Below, in pieces: positions 1 to 6,001 of a stretch of DNA of 7,951 nt (positions are counted from its first letter, which is position 1; each line of letters begins with the position of its first letter). Location: positions 1 to 7,951 of the forward strand of contig DATJIG010000352.1 in the NCBI GenBank assembly GCA_035493495.1, written 5' to 3'. A program made the translations under genes and the position numbers. The notes beneath the pieces are model-generated. The model did not search any database. It was not told the origin of the DNA and saw nothing but the letters and a program-made list of their open reading frames with translations. This stretch comes from DATJIG01 sp035493495 (lineage in GTDB: Bacteria > Pseudomonadota > Alphaproteobacteria > SMXQ01).

Positions 1-138
1 CTGGATGTAGAAGCGGTCGCCCTCGGGGGCGCGCGCGCTGATGTGGCCGCTGTAGGTCAGCAGGCCCTCGTCGTTGAGGATGCGGGTCGCCGCCGCAACC
101 TGGGCGCGCAGCAGCGCGCCGGTGTTCGCCGTAGCCAT
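1..138 (-). CDS. class II aldolase/adducin-family protein, 5' part only (second paralog)
   Basis: The first 46 codons of a minus-strand gene that runs off the left edge. The ATG is at 138-136, with a good ribosome-binding site (minus strand AGGGAG, about 5 bases upstream). The protein starts MATANTGALLRAQ and contains YSGHIS, the N-terminal signature also seen in the complete aldolase to its right. From LRAQ to the window edge I count 22 identical residues out of 37 in an ungapped alignment with that neighbour, so the two are paralogs. The metal-binding histidines and catalytic glutamate of the family lie further on, outside the window, so activity cannot be judged. It is the third gene in a leftward marR-aldolase-aldolase series, 93 bp after its paralog, with a terminator-like hairpin in the gap. 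Substrate unknown. Confidence 0.85.
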   Translation of the reverse strand, partial: MATANTGALLRAQVAAATRILNDEGLLTYSGHISARAPEGDRFYIQ

Positions 139-154
139 GGAATCTCCCTAAATC

Positions 155-218
155 AAAAAGGGCGGGGTGTTCTGAGGGGGCGGAGTTTAGCGGAAGCCGC
201 CCCTGCCGACCACACCCC
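155..218 (-). terminator. two-stem GC hairpin plus T run between the aldolase paralogs (terminator or attenuator)
   Basis: Two nested 7-bp stems can form: the inner one pairs 177-183 (ggggcgg) with 197-203 (ccgcccc), the outer one pairs 164-170 (ggggtgt) with 212-218 (acacccc). Read on the minus strand they are followed by GCCC and then five T (159-155), the layout of an intrinsic terminator. The T run ends only a few bases before the ribosome-binding site of the downstream aldolase. The structure therefore lies inside that gene's leader and could attenuate read-through rather than end the operon. The multiloop between the stems is loose, and function is inferred. Confidence 0.42.
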
Positions 219-231
219 CGACCAGCCCCGA

Positions 232-990
232 CTAGCGGAGAAGCCCGACCCAGTCGCTCGGGATCACGCCGTCGTCGAGGCCGGCCTCGACGTAGTAGTT
301 CCACAGCTTCTGGACGTGGTCGGGGCGATTGGAGCGCGCCGTCAGCAGCTCGAGCTCGGCCTGCGTCAGCGGCTTGAGCTTGCCGATCTGGGTCGCCTGG
401 ATATGGGCCTTGGCGTTTTCCTCGAAGTGGACGGCGTCGATCATCAGCGACGGCAGGTTCTCGGCGAGGATGACGCCGCCGTGGGCGCGCAAGAGCGCCG
501 CGTTGTTCTGGCCGACGGTCTGGGCGAACTCCTTGCCCTGCTTCATCGTCTTGATATGGCTCGGGTCCATGTGGGTCGGTATGCCCGACTTCCACCGCAC
601 CGCGTGCGACTTCATCAGCGCGATGTCGACGCCCTCCACCATGGTGAAGGCCGCCGCGAGCTCCGAGTGGGTGTGGACCACCGCGTTGGTGTCGCGGCGC
701 GAGCGCAGGATCTCCGAGTGGATGAACACCTCGATCGGCGGCTTGTAGCCCGGCGGGCCATCGAGCACGTTGGCGTCGAGGTCGCACATCACCAGACTGT
801 CCGGCGTCACCTGGGCACGGCTCTCCGAGAACGACTGGATCAGGAACGCGTCGCGATCCGGCAGGCGCACGCTGATGTGGCCCGAGTAGTTGAGGATCTT
901 CTCGCGGTGCAGAAGGCGCGAGCAGGCGGCGAGTTGGGCGCGCAGCGGCGCGACCTTGGGGTCGGTGTTCCAGCGGGTTTGCGTGGCCAT
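232..990 (-). CDS. class II aldolase/adducin-family protein
   Basis: A complete 252-residue cytoplasmic enzyme of the zinc-dependent class II aldolase/adducin fold (the fold of L-fuculose-phosphate aldolase and L-ribulose-5-phosphate 4-epimerase). It has the early YSGHISVR motif (35-42), the likely catalytic Glu87 in PPIEVFIHSE, the metal ligands His106 and His108 in VVHTHSE, and the third ligand His170 in LLRAHGGVIL. The Glu-His-His spacing (19 and 21 residues) is the same as I recall for fuculose aldolase. Members cleave, epimerise or decarboxylate small hydroxylated acids or sugar phosphates; sequence alone does not give the substrate. The ATG at 990 is supported by alignment with the paralog, which also begins MAT. 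The ribosome-binding site is weak (AGAGAG, about 10 bases upstream). It lies 74 bp downstream of marR in the same direction, so co-transcription and MarR control are plausible. Confidence 0.93.
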   Translation of the reverse strand: MATQTRWNTDPKVAPLRAQLAACSRLLHREKILNYSGHISVRLPDRDAFLIQSFSESRAQVTPDSLVMCDLDANVLDGPPGYKPPIEVFIHSEILRSRRDTNAVVHTHSELAAAFTMVEGVDIALMKSHAVRWKSGIPTHMDPSHIKTMKQGKEFAQTVGQNNAALLRAHGGVILAENLPSLMIDAVHFEENAKAHIQATQIGKLKPLTQAELELLTARSNRPDHVQKLWNYYVEAGLDDGVIPSDWVGLLR

Positions 991-1064
991 TGGGGGAATG
1001 CTCTCTGAGGGAACGAAACGGGAGGGACGAACTTAATCGCCGAATGAACTCCGGGAAAGTGAGG

Positions 1065-1559
1065 TCACGGCGTGAAGTGGTCGAGGTTCTTCTTCATCGT
1101 AGCGAGCAGTGTCTTCATCCGCTCGAGGTCGGCATCGGCGATCCCGCGCGTGGCCACGCGGTTGATCTCGGGCACGAACGGCAGGAGCTTGGACTTGAGC
1201 GCCCGCCCCTTGTCGGTGAGATAGATGTTGATCTTGCGGCGGTCCTTGGCGTTGCGCACGCGCTTGACGTAGCCGCGCCGCTCCATGCCGTTGAGCGCTG
1301 TCACCGTGGTCGGCTCCATCATGCCGACCCGCTGCGACAGCTCGCGCTGGGTCAACCCGTCCTCGTCCCACAGCACGCGCAGGAAGTACCACTGGCCGAT
1401 CGACACGCCGTGGGGAGAGATCTTCGATTGAAGGGCGCGAGAGAAGCCGCGGTAGGTGTCTCGCAGCACATAGCCGATGCTGCTGTCGAAGCCGGCCTCG
1501 TCGACCCCGCTCTCGGCGTGGGTCTCAGTCAGCGGACGAGCCTCGTTGGCGCGGGTCAT
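1065..1559 (-). CDS. MarR-family transcriptional regulator
   Basis: A 164-residue winged helix-turn-helix regulator of normal MarR length. The DNA-binding helices lie at about residues 69-100 (LTQRELSQRVGMMEPTTVTA onward, ending ERRGYVKR). The wing follows at 103-121 with the MarR signature D106-R107-R108 and the usual LTDKGRAL. N-terminal (about 25-60) and C-terminal (about 125-162) helices would form the dimer interface. MarR proteins are normally dimeric repressors released by small, often aromatic, ligands and commonly control their own gene and a neighbour. Here the genes directly downstream are two class II aldolases in the same orientation, and queG diverges on the other side. The inferred role is local control of the aldolases and itself. 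The ATG at 1559 has only a weak ribosome-binding site (CGGA). The ligand is unknown. Confidence 0.94.
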   Translation of the reverse strand: MTRANEARPLTETHAESGVDEAGFDSSIGYVLRDTYRGFSRALQSKISPHGVSIGQWYFLRVLWDEDGLTQRELSQRVGMMEPTTVTALNGMERRGYVKRVRNAKDRRKINIYLTDKGRALKSKLLPFVPEINRVATRGIADADLERMKTLLATMKKNLDHFTP

Positions 1560-1577
1560 GGGTTCCGTTCTGCGTCT

Positions 1578-1592
1578 CGGACGCTTCGTCCG
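1578..1592. promoter_or_regulatory. perfect inverted repeat upstream of marR (possible operator or leader hairpin)
   Basis: CGGACG, three bases, then CGTCCG: a perfect 6-bp inverted repeat centred 26 bp upstream of the marR ATG. It could be an autoregulatory MarR operator or a small hairpin in the marR leader. The neighbouring 7-mer ggttccg occurs twice around it (1561-1567 and 1598-1604). A short GC-rich repeat of this kind can arise by chance. Confidence 0.3.
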
Positions 1593-1671
1593 GTCCTGGT
1601 TCCGGATAGGCGCAACGGGCCTCGACGGCCGATGTCACGCCTCCTAGGTTTGCCGGAGTGCCTCTCCACGG

Positions 1672-1700
1672 GGTATTCTACCGGCTAAACTTAGAATTCC
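1672..1700. promoter_or_regulatory. AT-rich inverted repeat in the marR-queG divergent region (candidate MarR operator)
   Basis: GGTATTCTA (1672-1680) and TAGAATTCC (1692-1700) match as an inverted repeat at 8 of 9 positions with 11 bases between. Half-site centres are about two helical turns apart, suitable for a winged-helix dimer. It lies in the most AT-rich part of the divergent region and overlaps a promoter-like pair reading toward marR. This makes it a better operator candidate than the GC-rich repeat nearer marR. Binding by this MarR is inferred only. Confidence 0.35.
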
Positions 1701-1702
1701 AA
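1675..1702 (-). promoter_or_regulatory. sigma70-like promoter reading toward marR
   Basis: On the minus strand, TTGGAA (1702-1697) and TAGAAT (1680-1675) are separated by 16 bases; they match the -35 and -10 consensus at 4/6 and 5/6 positions. Transcription would begin near 1668, giving marR a leader of about 110 bases. Both boxes fall within the inverted repeat at 1672-1700, as expected of a repressed promoter. Confidence 0.35.
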
Positions 1703-1708
1703 GGGTTA

Positions 1709-1734
1709 CCCCCGCGCCGTGACTGACGCGGGGG
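1709..1734 (+). promoter_or_regulatory. 8-bp GC hairpin in front of (or across the start of) queG
   Basis: CCCCCGCG (1709-1716) and CGCGGGGG (1727-1734) form a perfect 8-bp all-GC stem with a 10-base loop. The loop contains the in-frame GTG at 1719 that could otherwise start queG. A start codon inside so stable a hairpin would be poorly used, so this favours the ATG at 1755 and makes the hairpin a leader structure. No T run follows on either strand, so it is not a standard terminator. Confidence 0.45.
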
Positions 1735-1754
1735 CGACTGCATTTGCTGGATTC

Positions 1755-2921
1755 ATGGACGCACCTGCCGACGCCAAGGACCGGATTCGCGCCCGCGCCC
1801 TCGAGATGGGCTTCGCGGCGGTGGGATTCGCCCGGCCTGCAGACGGCGAGTCCACCGGCCACGCGCTGCGCGCGTTCCTCGCCGACGGCCGTCATGGCGA
1901 CATGGGCTGGATGGCGGCGACGCCGGAGCGGCGCGAGAGCCCGCGCGGCCTGTGGCCCGAGACCGCGAGCGTCATCGTGCTGGCGCTCGACTATGGTCCA
2001 CCCGGCGATCCCCTCGTCCACATCGAGCGCCCCGAGCGCGGCGTGATCGCCGCTTATGCGAAGGGCCGCGACTACCATTTCGTCGCCAAGAAAATGCTCA
2101 ACGAGTTCGGCGGCTGGATCGCGCGCACTTTCGGCTGCCAGGTGAAGCACTTCGTCGACACCGCGCCGGTGATGGAGAAGCCCTTGGCGCAGCAGGCCGG
2201 CCTCGGGTGGCAGGGCAAGCACACCAATCTGGTGTCGCGCGAGCACGGCTCGTGGCTGTTCCTGTGCGAGCTGTTCACCGACATGGCGCTCGAGCCCGAC
2301 GAGGCGGGGCGCGATTCCTGCGGCTCGTGCCACGCCTGCATCGACGCCTGCCCGACGCACGCGATCACCGCGCCGTACCGATTGGATGCGCGACGCTGCA
2401 TTTCGTATCTGACGATCGAGCACAAGGGCACGATCCCCGAGGAATTCCGCGAGGCCATGGGCAACCGCATCTACGGCTGCGACGACTGCCTCGCGGCATG
2501 CCCCTGGAACAAGTACGCCCAGCGCACGACCGAGCTCGCGTTCCTGCCGCGCATCGAGCTGACGGCGCCCAAGCTGCTCGACCTCGTCGAGCTCGACGAC
2601 GAATCGTTCCGCGACGTGTTCTCGCGCTCGCCGATCAAGCGGCTCGGCCGCGCCCGGTTCGTCCGCAACGTGCTGATCGCCATCGGCAATACCGCGGGCC
2701 GCGTGCCCGGCGCGGTCGCCGCCGTGCGCCGCAGGCTCGACGACGAGGACGCCCGCGTGCGCGCCATGGCGGTGTGGGCGCTCGCGAAGCTCAATCCCGA
2801 CCGCTTCGACCAGGAGCGCGCCGTGCGCTTCGACAACGAGACCGATCCCGACGTCTGCGCCGAGTGGCGCGCCGGGTCCGCCTGTGCGGCACCACAGCAA
2901 CGCCTCACCGCCGCACACTGA
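1755..2921 (+). CDS. queG: epoxyqueuosine reductase QueG
   Basis: Catalyses the last step of queuosine synthesis: reduction of epoxyqueuosine to queuosine in tRNA, using cobalamin and two [4Fe-4S] clusters in the cytoplasm. Numbered from the ATG at 1755 (388 residues): substrate/cofactor region with VDTAPVMEK, where Asp135 matches the reported proton donor; GWQGKH at 151-156; first cluster motif Cys189, 192, 195, 199; Cys215 in RRCISYLTIEH; second cluster Cys242, 245, 249 in GCDDCLAACPW. A HEAT-like tRNA-binding helical region occupies about 304-346. All eight family cysteines are present. The start is uncertain: an in-frame GTG at 1719 would add 12 residues, but it lies in a hairpin loop with no well-spaced ribosome-binding site. 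queA follows after 13 bp, so the two are almost certainly co-transcribed. Confidence 0.96.
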   Translation: MDAPADAKDRIRARALEMGFAAVGFARPADGESTGHALRAFLADGRHGDMGWMAATPERRESPRGLWPETASVIVLALDYGPPGDPLVHIERPERGVIAAYAKGRDYHFVAKKMLNEFGGWIARTFGCQVKHFVDTAPVMEKPLAQQAGLGWQGKHTNLVSREHGSWLFLCELFTDMALEPDEAGRDSCGSCHACIDACPTHAITAPYRLDARRCISYLTIEHKGTIPEEFREAMGNRIYGCDDCLAACPWNKYAQRTTELAFLPRIELTAPKLLDLVELDDESFRDVFSRSPIKRLGRARFVRNVLIAIGNTAGRVPGAVAAVRRRLDDEDARVRAMAVWALAKLNPDRFDQERAVRFDNETDPDVCAEWRAGSACAAPQQRLTAAH

Positions 2922-2934
2922 GCCAGCACGATCG

Positions 2935-4017
2935 ATGAAGCTGTCCGAGTTCGATTTCGAGCTGCCGCGCTCGGCCATTGCCCAGCATCCGGCCGAGCCC
3001 CGCGATTCGGCGCGACTGCTGGTGATCGGCAATCCGCACTCCAACGGCACTTTCGCCGACCGCATCGTCCGCGATCTGCCCCAACAGCTCGCACCCGGCG
3101 ACCTGCTCGTGGTCAACGACACGCGCGTGATTCCGGCGCGCCTGTTCGGCGCGCGCGGCACGGCGAAGGTCGAGGCGACGCTCCACAAGCGCGACGGCAC
3201 CGGCCGCTGGGCCGCGTTCGTCAAGGGCGCGAAGCGCCTCAAGGACGGCGACCGAGTCGTGTTCAGCGACGACTTCGCGGCGAACGTGGCCGGACGTGGC
3301 GAAGGCGGGACGGTGATCCTCGACTTCGCCGTGAGTGATGCCGATCTGCTGGCCGCGCTCGACACCCACGGTCGCATGCCGCTGCCGCCCTACATCGAGC
3401 GCGGCGACGAGCCCGATCCCGACGACTACGATGACTACCAGACGCTGTTCGGCATCGAGAGCGGCAAGCGCGGCGCCATCGCGGCACCCACCGCCGGTCT
3501 ACACTTCACCGAGGACTTGATGGCGGCGCTCGAAGCGCGCGGTGTCGAAAGGGCGACGGTGACGCTGCACGTCGGCGCCGGCACGTTCCTGCCGGTGCGG
3601 GTCGAGAACATCGCCGACCACGTGATGCTGACCGAGATCGGCGAGGTGCCGCCCGCCGCGGCCGAGGCGATCGAACGAACGCGCGCGCGCGGCGGCCGCG
3701 TGGTCGGCGTCGGCACGACGGTGACGCGCATCCTGGAGACCGCCGCGAGGGAGGACGGCATGGTGAAACCGTTCACCGGCGAAACCACGCTGTTCATCAC
3801 CCCCGGCTATCGCTTCAAGGCGATCGACCTGCTGTTCACCAACTTCCACCTGCCGAAGTCGACGCTGTTCATGCTGGTGTCGGCGTTCGCCGGGCTCGAT
3901 CGCATGCGCGCGGCCTACGCCCACGCCATTGCCTCGGGCTATCGGTTCTATTCCTACGGCGATGCGTGCCTCCTTTACCCGCAGGCGGGTGCCACGGTGC
4001 GCTCAGGCGCGCGCTAG
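2935..4017 (+). CDS. queA: S-adenosylmethionine:tRNA ribosyltransferase-isomerase QueA
   Basis: Transfers and isomerises the ribosyl part of S-adenosylmethionine onto preQ1 at tRNA position 34, making epoxyqueuosine, the substrate of the adjacent QueG. The 360-residue length is normal. Family blocks in order: LLVVNDTRVIPARLFG (57-72), GRMPLPPYIER (146-156), AAPTAGLHFT (183-192), TLHVGAGTFLPV (210-221), VGVGTT (257-262) and TNFHLPKSTLFMLVSAFAG (302-320), ending YSYGDACLL. The usual DHxMHSE-type block reads DHVMLTE (228-234), a histidine-to-leucine change. The ATG at 2935 begins the canonical MKLSEFDFELP; longer in-frame extensions overlap the end of queG and were discarded. The ribosome-binding site is poor, which suggests translational coupling to queG. 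The stop overlaps the convergent otsA by 15 bp. Confidence 0.97.
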   Translation: MKLSEFDFELPRSAIAQHPAEPRDSARLLVIGNPHSNGTFADRIVRDLPQQLAPGDLLVVNDTRVIPARLFGARGTAKVEATLHKRDGTGRWAAFVKGAKRLKDGDRVVFSDDFAANVAGRGEGGTVILDFAVSDADLLAALDTHGRMPLPPYIERGDEPDPDDYDDYQTLFGIESGKRGAIAAPTAGLHFTEDLMAALEARGVERATVTLHVGAGTFLPVRVENIADHVMLTEIGEVPPAAAEAIERTRARGGRVVGVGTTVTRILETAAREDGMVKPFTGETTLFITPGYRFKAIDLLFTNFHLPKSTLFMLVSAFAGLDRMRAAYAHAIASGYRFYSYGDACLLYPQAGATVRSGAR

Positions 4018-5403
4018 TTCCGCATCCACGGGGGCGCTCGCCTCCAGCGCCGCGAGAAACCGCTCGCACCACGCGGAAACCGTGTTCGTCCGCAGTACGT
4101 CCAGCATCGCCGCGTGCCGCGAGCGCCGCTCGTTGAGCGGCATCGTCAGCGCCTGATGCAGCGCATCGGATATCTGATCGATGTCGAACGGGTTGACGAC
4201 GAGTGCGGTTTTGAGCTCGTGCGCGGCCCCGGCCCGCGATGAGAGGATCAGAACTCCAGGGTCTTCTGGATCCTGCGCGGCGACGTATTCCTTGGCGACG
4301 AGATTCATGCCATCCCGAAGCGGCGTCACCAGACCGACCCGCGCGGCGCGGTAGAAGCCGGCGAGCGCGGCGCGATCGAAGTTCCGATTTAAATATCGGA
4401 ATGGAACCCAATCGAATTCGGCAAAGCGGCCGATCAGCCGGCCGGCAGCGGCATCGATCGAATGCCGCAGCGTCCGGTACTGCGCGACCTCACCACGGGA
4501 TACCGGGGCCACCTGCATGAAGGTGACACGGCGGCGATGCTCGGGCCGCCGTTCGAGAAGATCGTAATAGCCGTCGATCTTCTGGAGAAATCCCTTCGAG
4601 TAATCGAGGCGGTCGACGCCGATCACCAGCGCGCGGCCGGCGAGACTTTCCTTCAGCCGCGCGGTTTCGCGTGAGACCACACCGCGCATGGCGAGCGCCT
4701 CGAAGTCGTCGGTATCGATGCCGATCGGGAACACGCCGGCCCGCGAGGAAAGGCCGAAGGCCTGAAAGCGGCCATCCGTTGCAACCGTCGCTCCGGCTTC
4801 GGTCGAGAGGTAATCGAACAGCGCGCGGCGATCCTTCTCCGTCTGGAGCCCGATGAGATCGTAGGCGCACAAGCCACGCACCAGCACCGCATGGGACGGC
4901 AACGCCGTGAACACCTCGGTCGCGGGAAATGGGATGTGCAGAAAGAAGCCGATCCTGTTCCGCGCGCCAAGGCGGCGGAGCTCGGCGCCGAGAGTCATCA
5001 GGTGGTAGTCGTGGACCCAGATCACGTCGTCGGGCTGCAACAACGGCAGCAGAGCCTTCGCGAACGCCGCGTTGACCCGGAGATAACCTTCGAAGTGGCT
5101 GCGGCGAAATTCGAGCAGCCCAAGACGGTAATGGAACAGCGGCCAGAGCGTGCTGTTGGCGTAGCCGACGTAATACGCCTGGTGATCGCCCGACGTGAGA
5201 TCGATGGACGCGTAGGTGACCTTGCCGGCGGTGACGATCGACGGCGTGGCGCTCGGCGTCTCGGCGATCCTGCCGCTCCAGCCGAACCACACGCCTCCAT
5301 GGCTGTGCAACGCTTCGCGCAAGGCGACGGCAAGCCCGCCGGCGCGCGACGAGCGATCGCGGGGCGAGACCATCCGATTGGAGACCACAACCAATCGTCC
5401 CAT
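4003..5403 (-). CDS. otsA: alpha,alpha-trehalose-phosphate synthase (UDP-forming) OtsA
   Basis: Makes trehalose 6-phosphate from UDP-glucose and glucose 6-phosphate, the first step of the OtsA-OtsB route to the osmo- and desiccation-protectant trehalose (GT20, GT-B fold). The 466 residues align closely with the E. coli enzyme from end to end: RLVVVSNR with Arg10, AGGLAVAL (21-28), GWSG (41-44), NSTLWPLFHYRL (83-94), WVHDYHLM (129-136), HIPFPATEVF (156-165), VDRLDYSKG (263-271, Arg265 and Lys270), and PLRDGMNLVAKEY (361-373, Asp364 and Glu372). The ATG at 5403 has a strong ribosome-binding site (AGAGGA, 7-base gap). No otsB phosphatase is in the window. It points against the queuosine genes on both sides and ends inside queA, so it is a separate unit lodged in the que locus. 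Trehalose genes are often stress-controlled, but I see no clear general-stress promoter here. Confidence 0.97.
   Translation of the reverse strand: MGRLVVVSNRMVSPRDRSSRAGGLAVALREALHSHGGVWFGWSGRIAETPSATPSIVTAGKVTYASIDLTSGDHQAYYVGYANSTLWPLFHYRLGLLEFRRSHFEGYLRVNAAFAKALLPLLQPDDVIWVHDYHLMTLGAELRRLGARNRIGFFLHIPFPATEVFTALPSHAVLVRGLCAYDLIGLQTEKDRRALFDYLSTEAGATVATDGRFQAFGLSSRAGVFPIGIDTDDFEALAMRGVVSRETARLKESLAGRALVIGVDRLDYSKGFLQKIDGYYDLLERRPEHRRRVTFMQVAPVSRGEVAQYRTLRHSIDAAAGRLIGRFAEFDWVPFRYLNRNFDRAALAGFYRAARVGLVTPLRDGMNLVAKEYVAAQDPEDPGVLILSSRAGAAHELKTALVVNPFDIDQISDALHQALTMPLNERRSRHAAMLDVLRTNTVSAWCERFLAALEASAPVDAELARA
4382..4401. repeat. AT-rich inverted repeat inside otsA
   Basis: TTCCGAT (4382-4388) and ATCGGAA (4395-4401) form a perfect 7-bp inverted repeat around ttaaat, a local AT island in a GC-rich gene. 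It falls in the codons for FRYLNRN, where the protein is conserved but the codons TAT, TTA and AAT are unusually AT-rich for the neighbourhood. No function is known. Confidence 0.5.
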
Positions 5404-5418
5404 CGCGTACTCCTCTCA

Positions 5419-5441
5419 AAGTGTCGGGGAACACGGCACTT
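5419..5441 (-). promoter_or_regulatory. inverted repeat in the otsA leader
   Basis: aagtg (5419-5423) pairs with cactt (5437-5441); an alternative inner pairing is gtgt (5421-5424) with acac (5431-5434). The two foldings exclude each other, and both lie just upstream of the otsA ribosome-binding site (5411-5416). The rest of the 197-bp gap to the next gene (5404-5600) shows no convincing promoter boxes. It has only a weak 5-bp hairpin (5566-5579) and a short palindrome (5551-5561) downstream of the cysteine-rich gene, neither followed by a T run. Confidence 0.25.
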
Positions 5442-5600
5442 CGAGGGCATCCTCCCAAATGCGGACGACACCATAGCAAGCGGAGACCGCGTAGCGATAC
5501 CTATGAATACGAATCACTGCCGAGCGGCAACGATGAAGAGTTTGAAACCGGCAGGGCCTGCTTCAATCGCAGGCGCGATCCGTCGAGTGGACCTGATGAA

Positions 5601-5996
5601 TCAGCGGATCAGCGCGGCCGACACGTAGACATGGAAGGGCGCATCGTCGGCCTCGATCTCCTCCGGCACCGGGTAGGCGTTGGCGCAGCAGTCGATCTCG
5701 ACGTAGCTGAGATTGCCGCTGCGGTCGGCAAACAGGATGATTTCCAGCGTCTTCTCGTCCGGTAGGGTGAAATACGCCTCGAACACCATGCCGGGATCGC
5801 GCTGCGATTTCGCGGCGATGCGTGGCACATTCGCCTCCGACGGGACCGAGACCGCGAAGCTGTTGCAGCCGCAGTCGCAGAAGTCGGAGAACCGCGCGAC
5901 GGCGAATTGCGCGCGCAATCGCTCCGGGTCCGGAAACCGGCATCTCTCGCAGATAAACTCCGCCCAGAACGCAGCGCGGTCGACGACTTCGGCCAT
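5601..5996 (-). CDS. cysteine-rich hypothetical protein (131 residues)
   Basis: I do not recognise this family with confidence. It is a soluble, acidic 131-residue protein without signal peptide or membrane segment. It has seven cysteines in three groups: a CxxC pair (Cys16, Cys19 in CERCRFP), a CxCxC triplet (Cys40, 42, 44 in FCDCGCNSF) and a CC pair (Cys103, 104). The clustered spacing suggests metal binding or a redox role. The second half (FEAYFTLPDEKTLEIILFAD, then GNLSYVEI) reads as successive beta strands. It resembles small alpha+beta proteins with a CGC motif and a 'vLLhv.dG.L.eLEi' stretch found as hypotheticals in many bacteria; that is memory, not a search. The ATG at 5996 was chosen; a TTG two codons upstream is possible. 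No ribosome-binding site is visible. It is 197 bp upstream of otsA on the same strand and may or may not share its transcript. Confidence 0.75.
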   Translation of the reverse strand: MAEVVDRAAFWAEFICERCRFPDPERLRAQFAVARFSDFCDCGCNSFAVSVPSEANVPRIAAKSQRDPGMVFEAYFTLPDEKTLEIILFADRSGNLSYVEIDCCANAYPVPEEIEADDAPFHVYVSAALIR

Positions 5997-6001
5997 GACC
6001 A

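Noticed and set aside
1719..1754. GTG start for QueG adding 12 residues
   Set aside because: The codon lies in the loop of an 8-bp GC hairpin without a well-placed ribosome-binding site. The ATG at 1755 gives a normal family N terminus. It is kept as an alternative, not excluded.
2884..2934. Upstream extension of QueA by 17 residues
   Set aside because: It would overlap the end of queG, and the residues do not resemble QueA. The ATG at 2935 begins the canonical MKLSEFDFELP.
1644..3377. A 577-codon open frame on the minus strand across queG and the first half of queA
   Set aside because: It lies antisense to two certain queuosine genes, has a low-complexity Arg/Ala/Ser/Val-rich translation without motifs, and reflects high GC with few stop codons. 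Similar long shadows at 43-1008 (+), 6044-7258 (+) and 6177-7217 (-) were dropped for the same reason.
5428..5432. GGAAC as a general-stress (EcfG-type) -35 element for otsA
   Set aside because: It reads on the plus strand, away from otsA, and no GGAAC with a partner box is found on the minus strand in 5404-5600.
5022..5474. Overlapping minus-strand frame starting near GGGAGG-ATG at 5450
   Set aside because: Although a GGGAGG precedes an ATG, the spacing is zero and the frame runs antisense-like through otsA in another phase with an Arg/Ala/Ser-rich product.
4003..5996. Otsa plus cysteine-rich gene as a mobile element insertion
   Set aside because: No transposase, integrase, target-site duplication or terminal inverted repeats are visible at the edges; only a single REP-like palindrome lies on one side.
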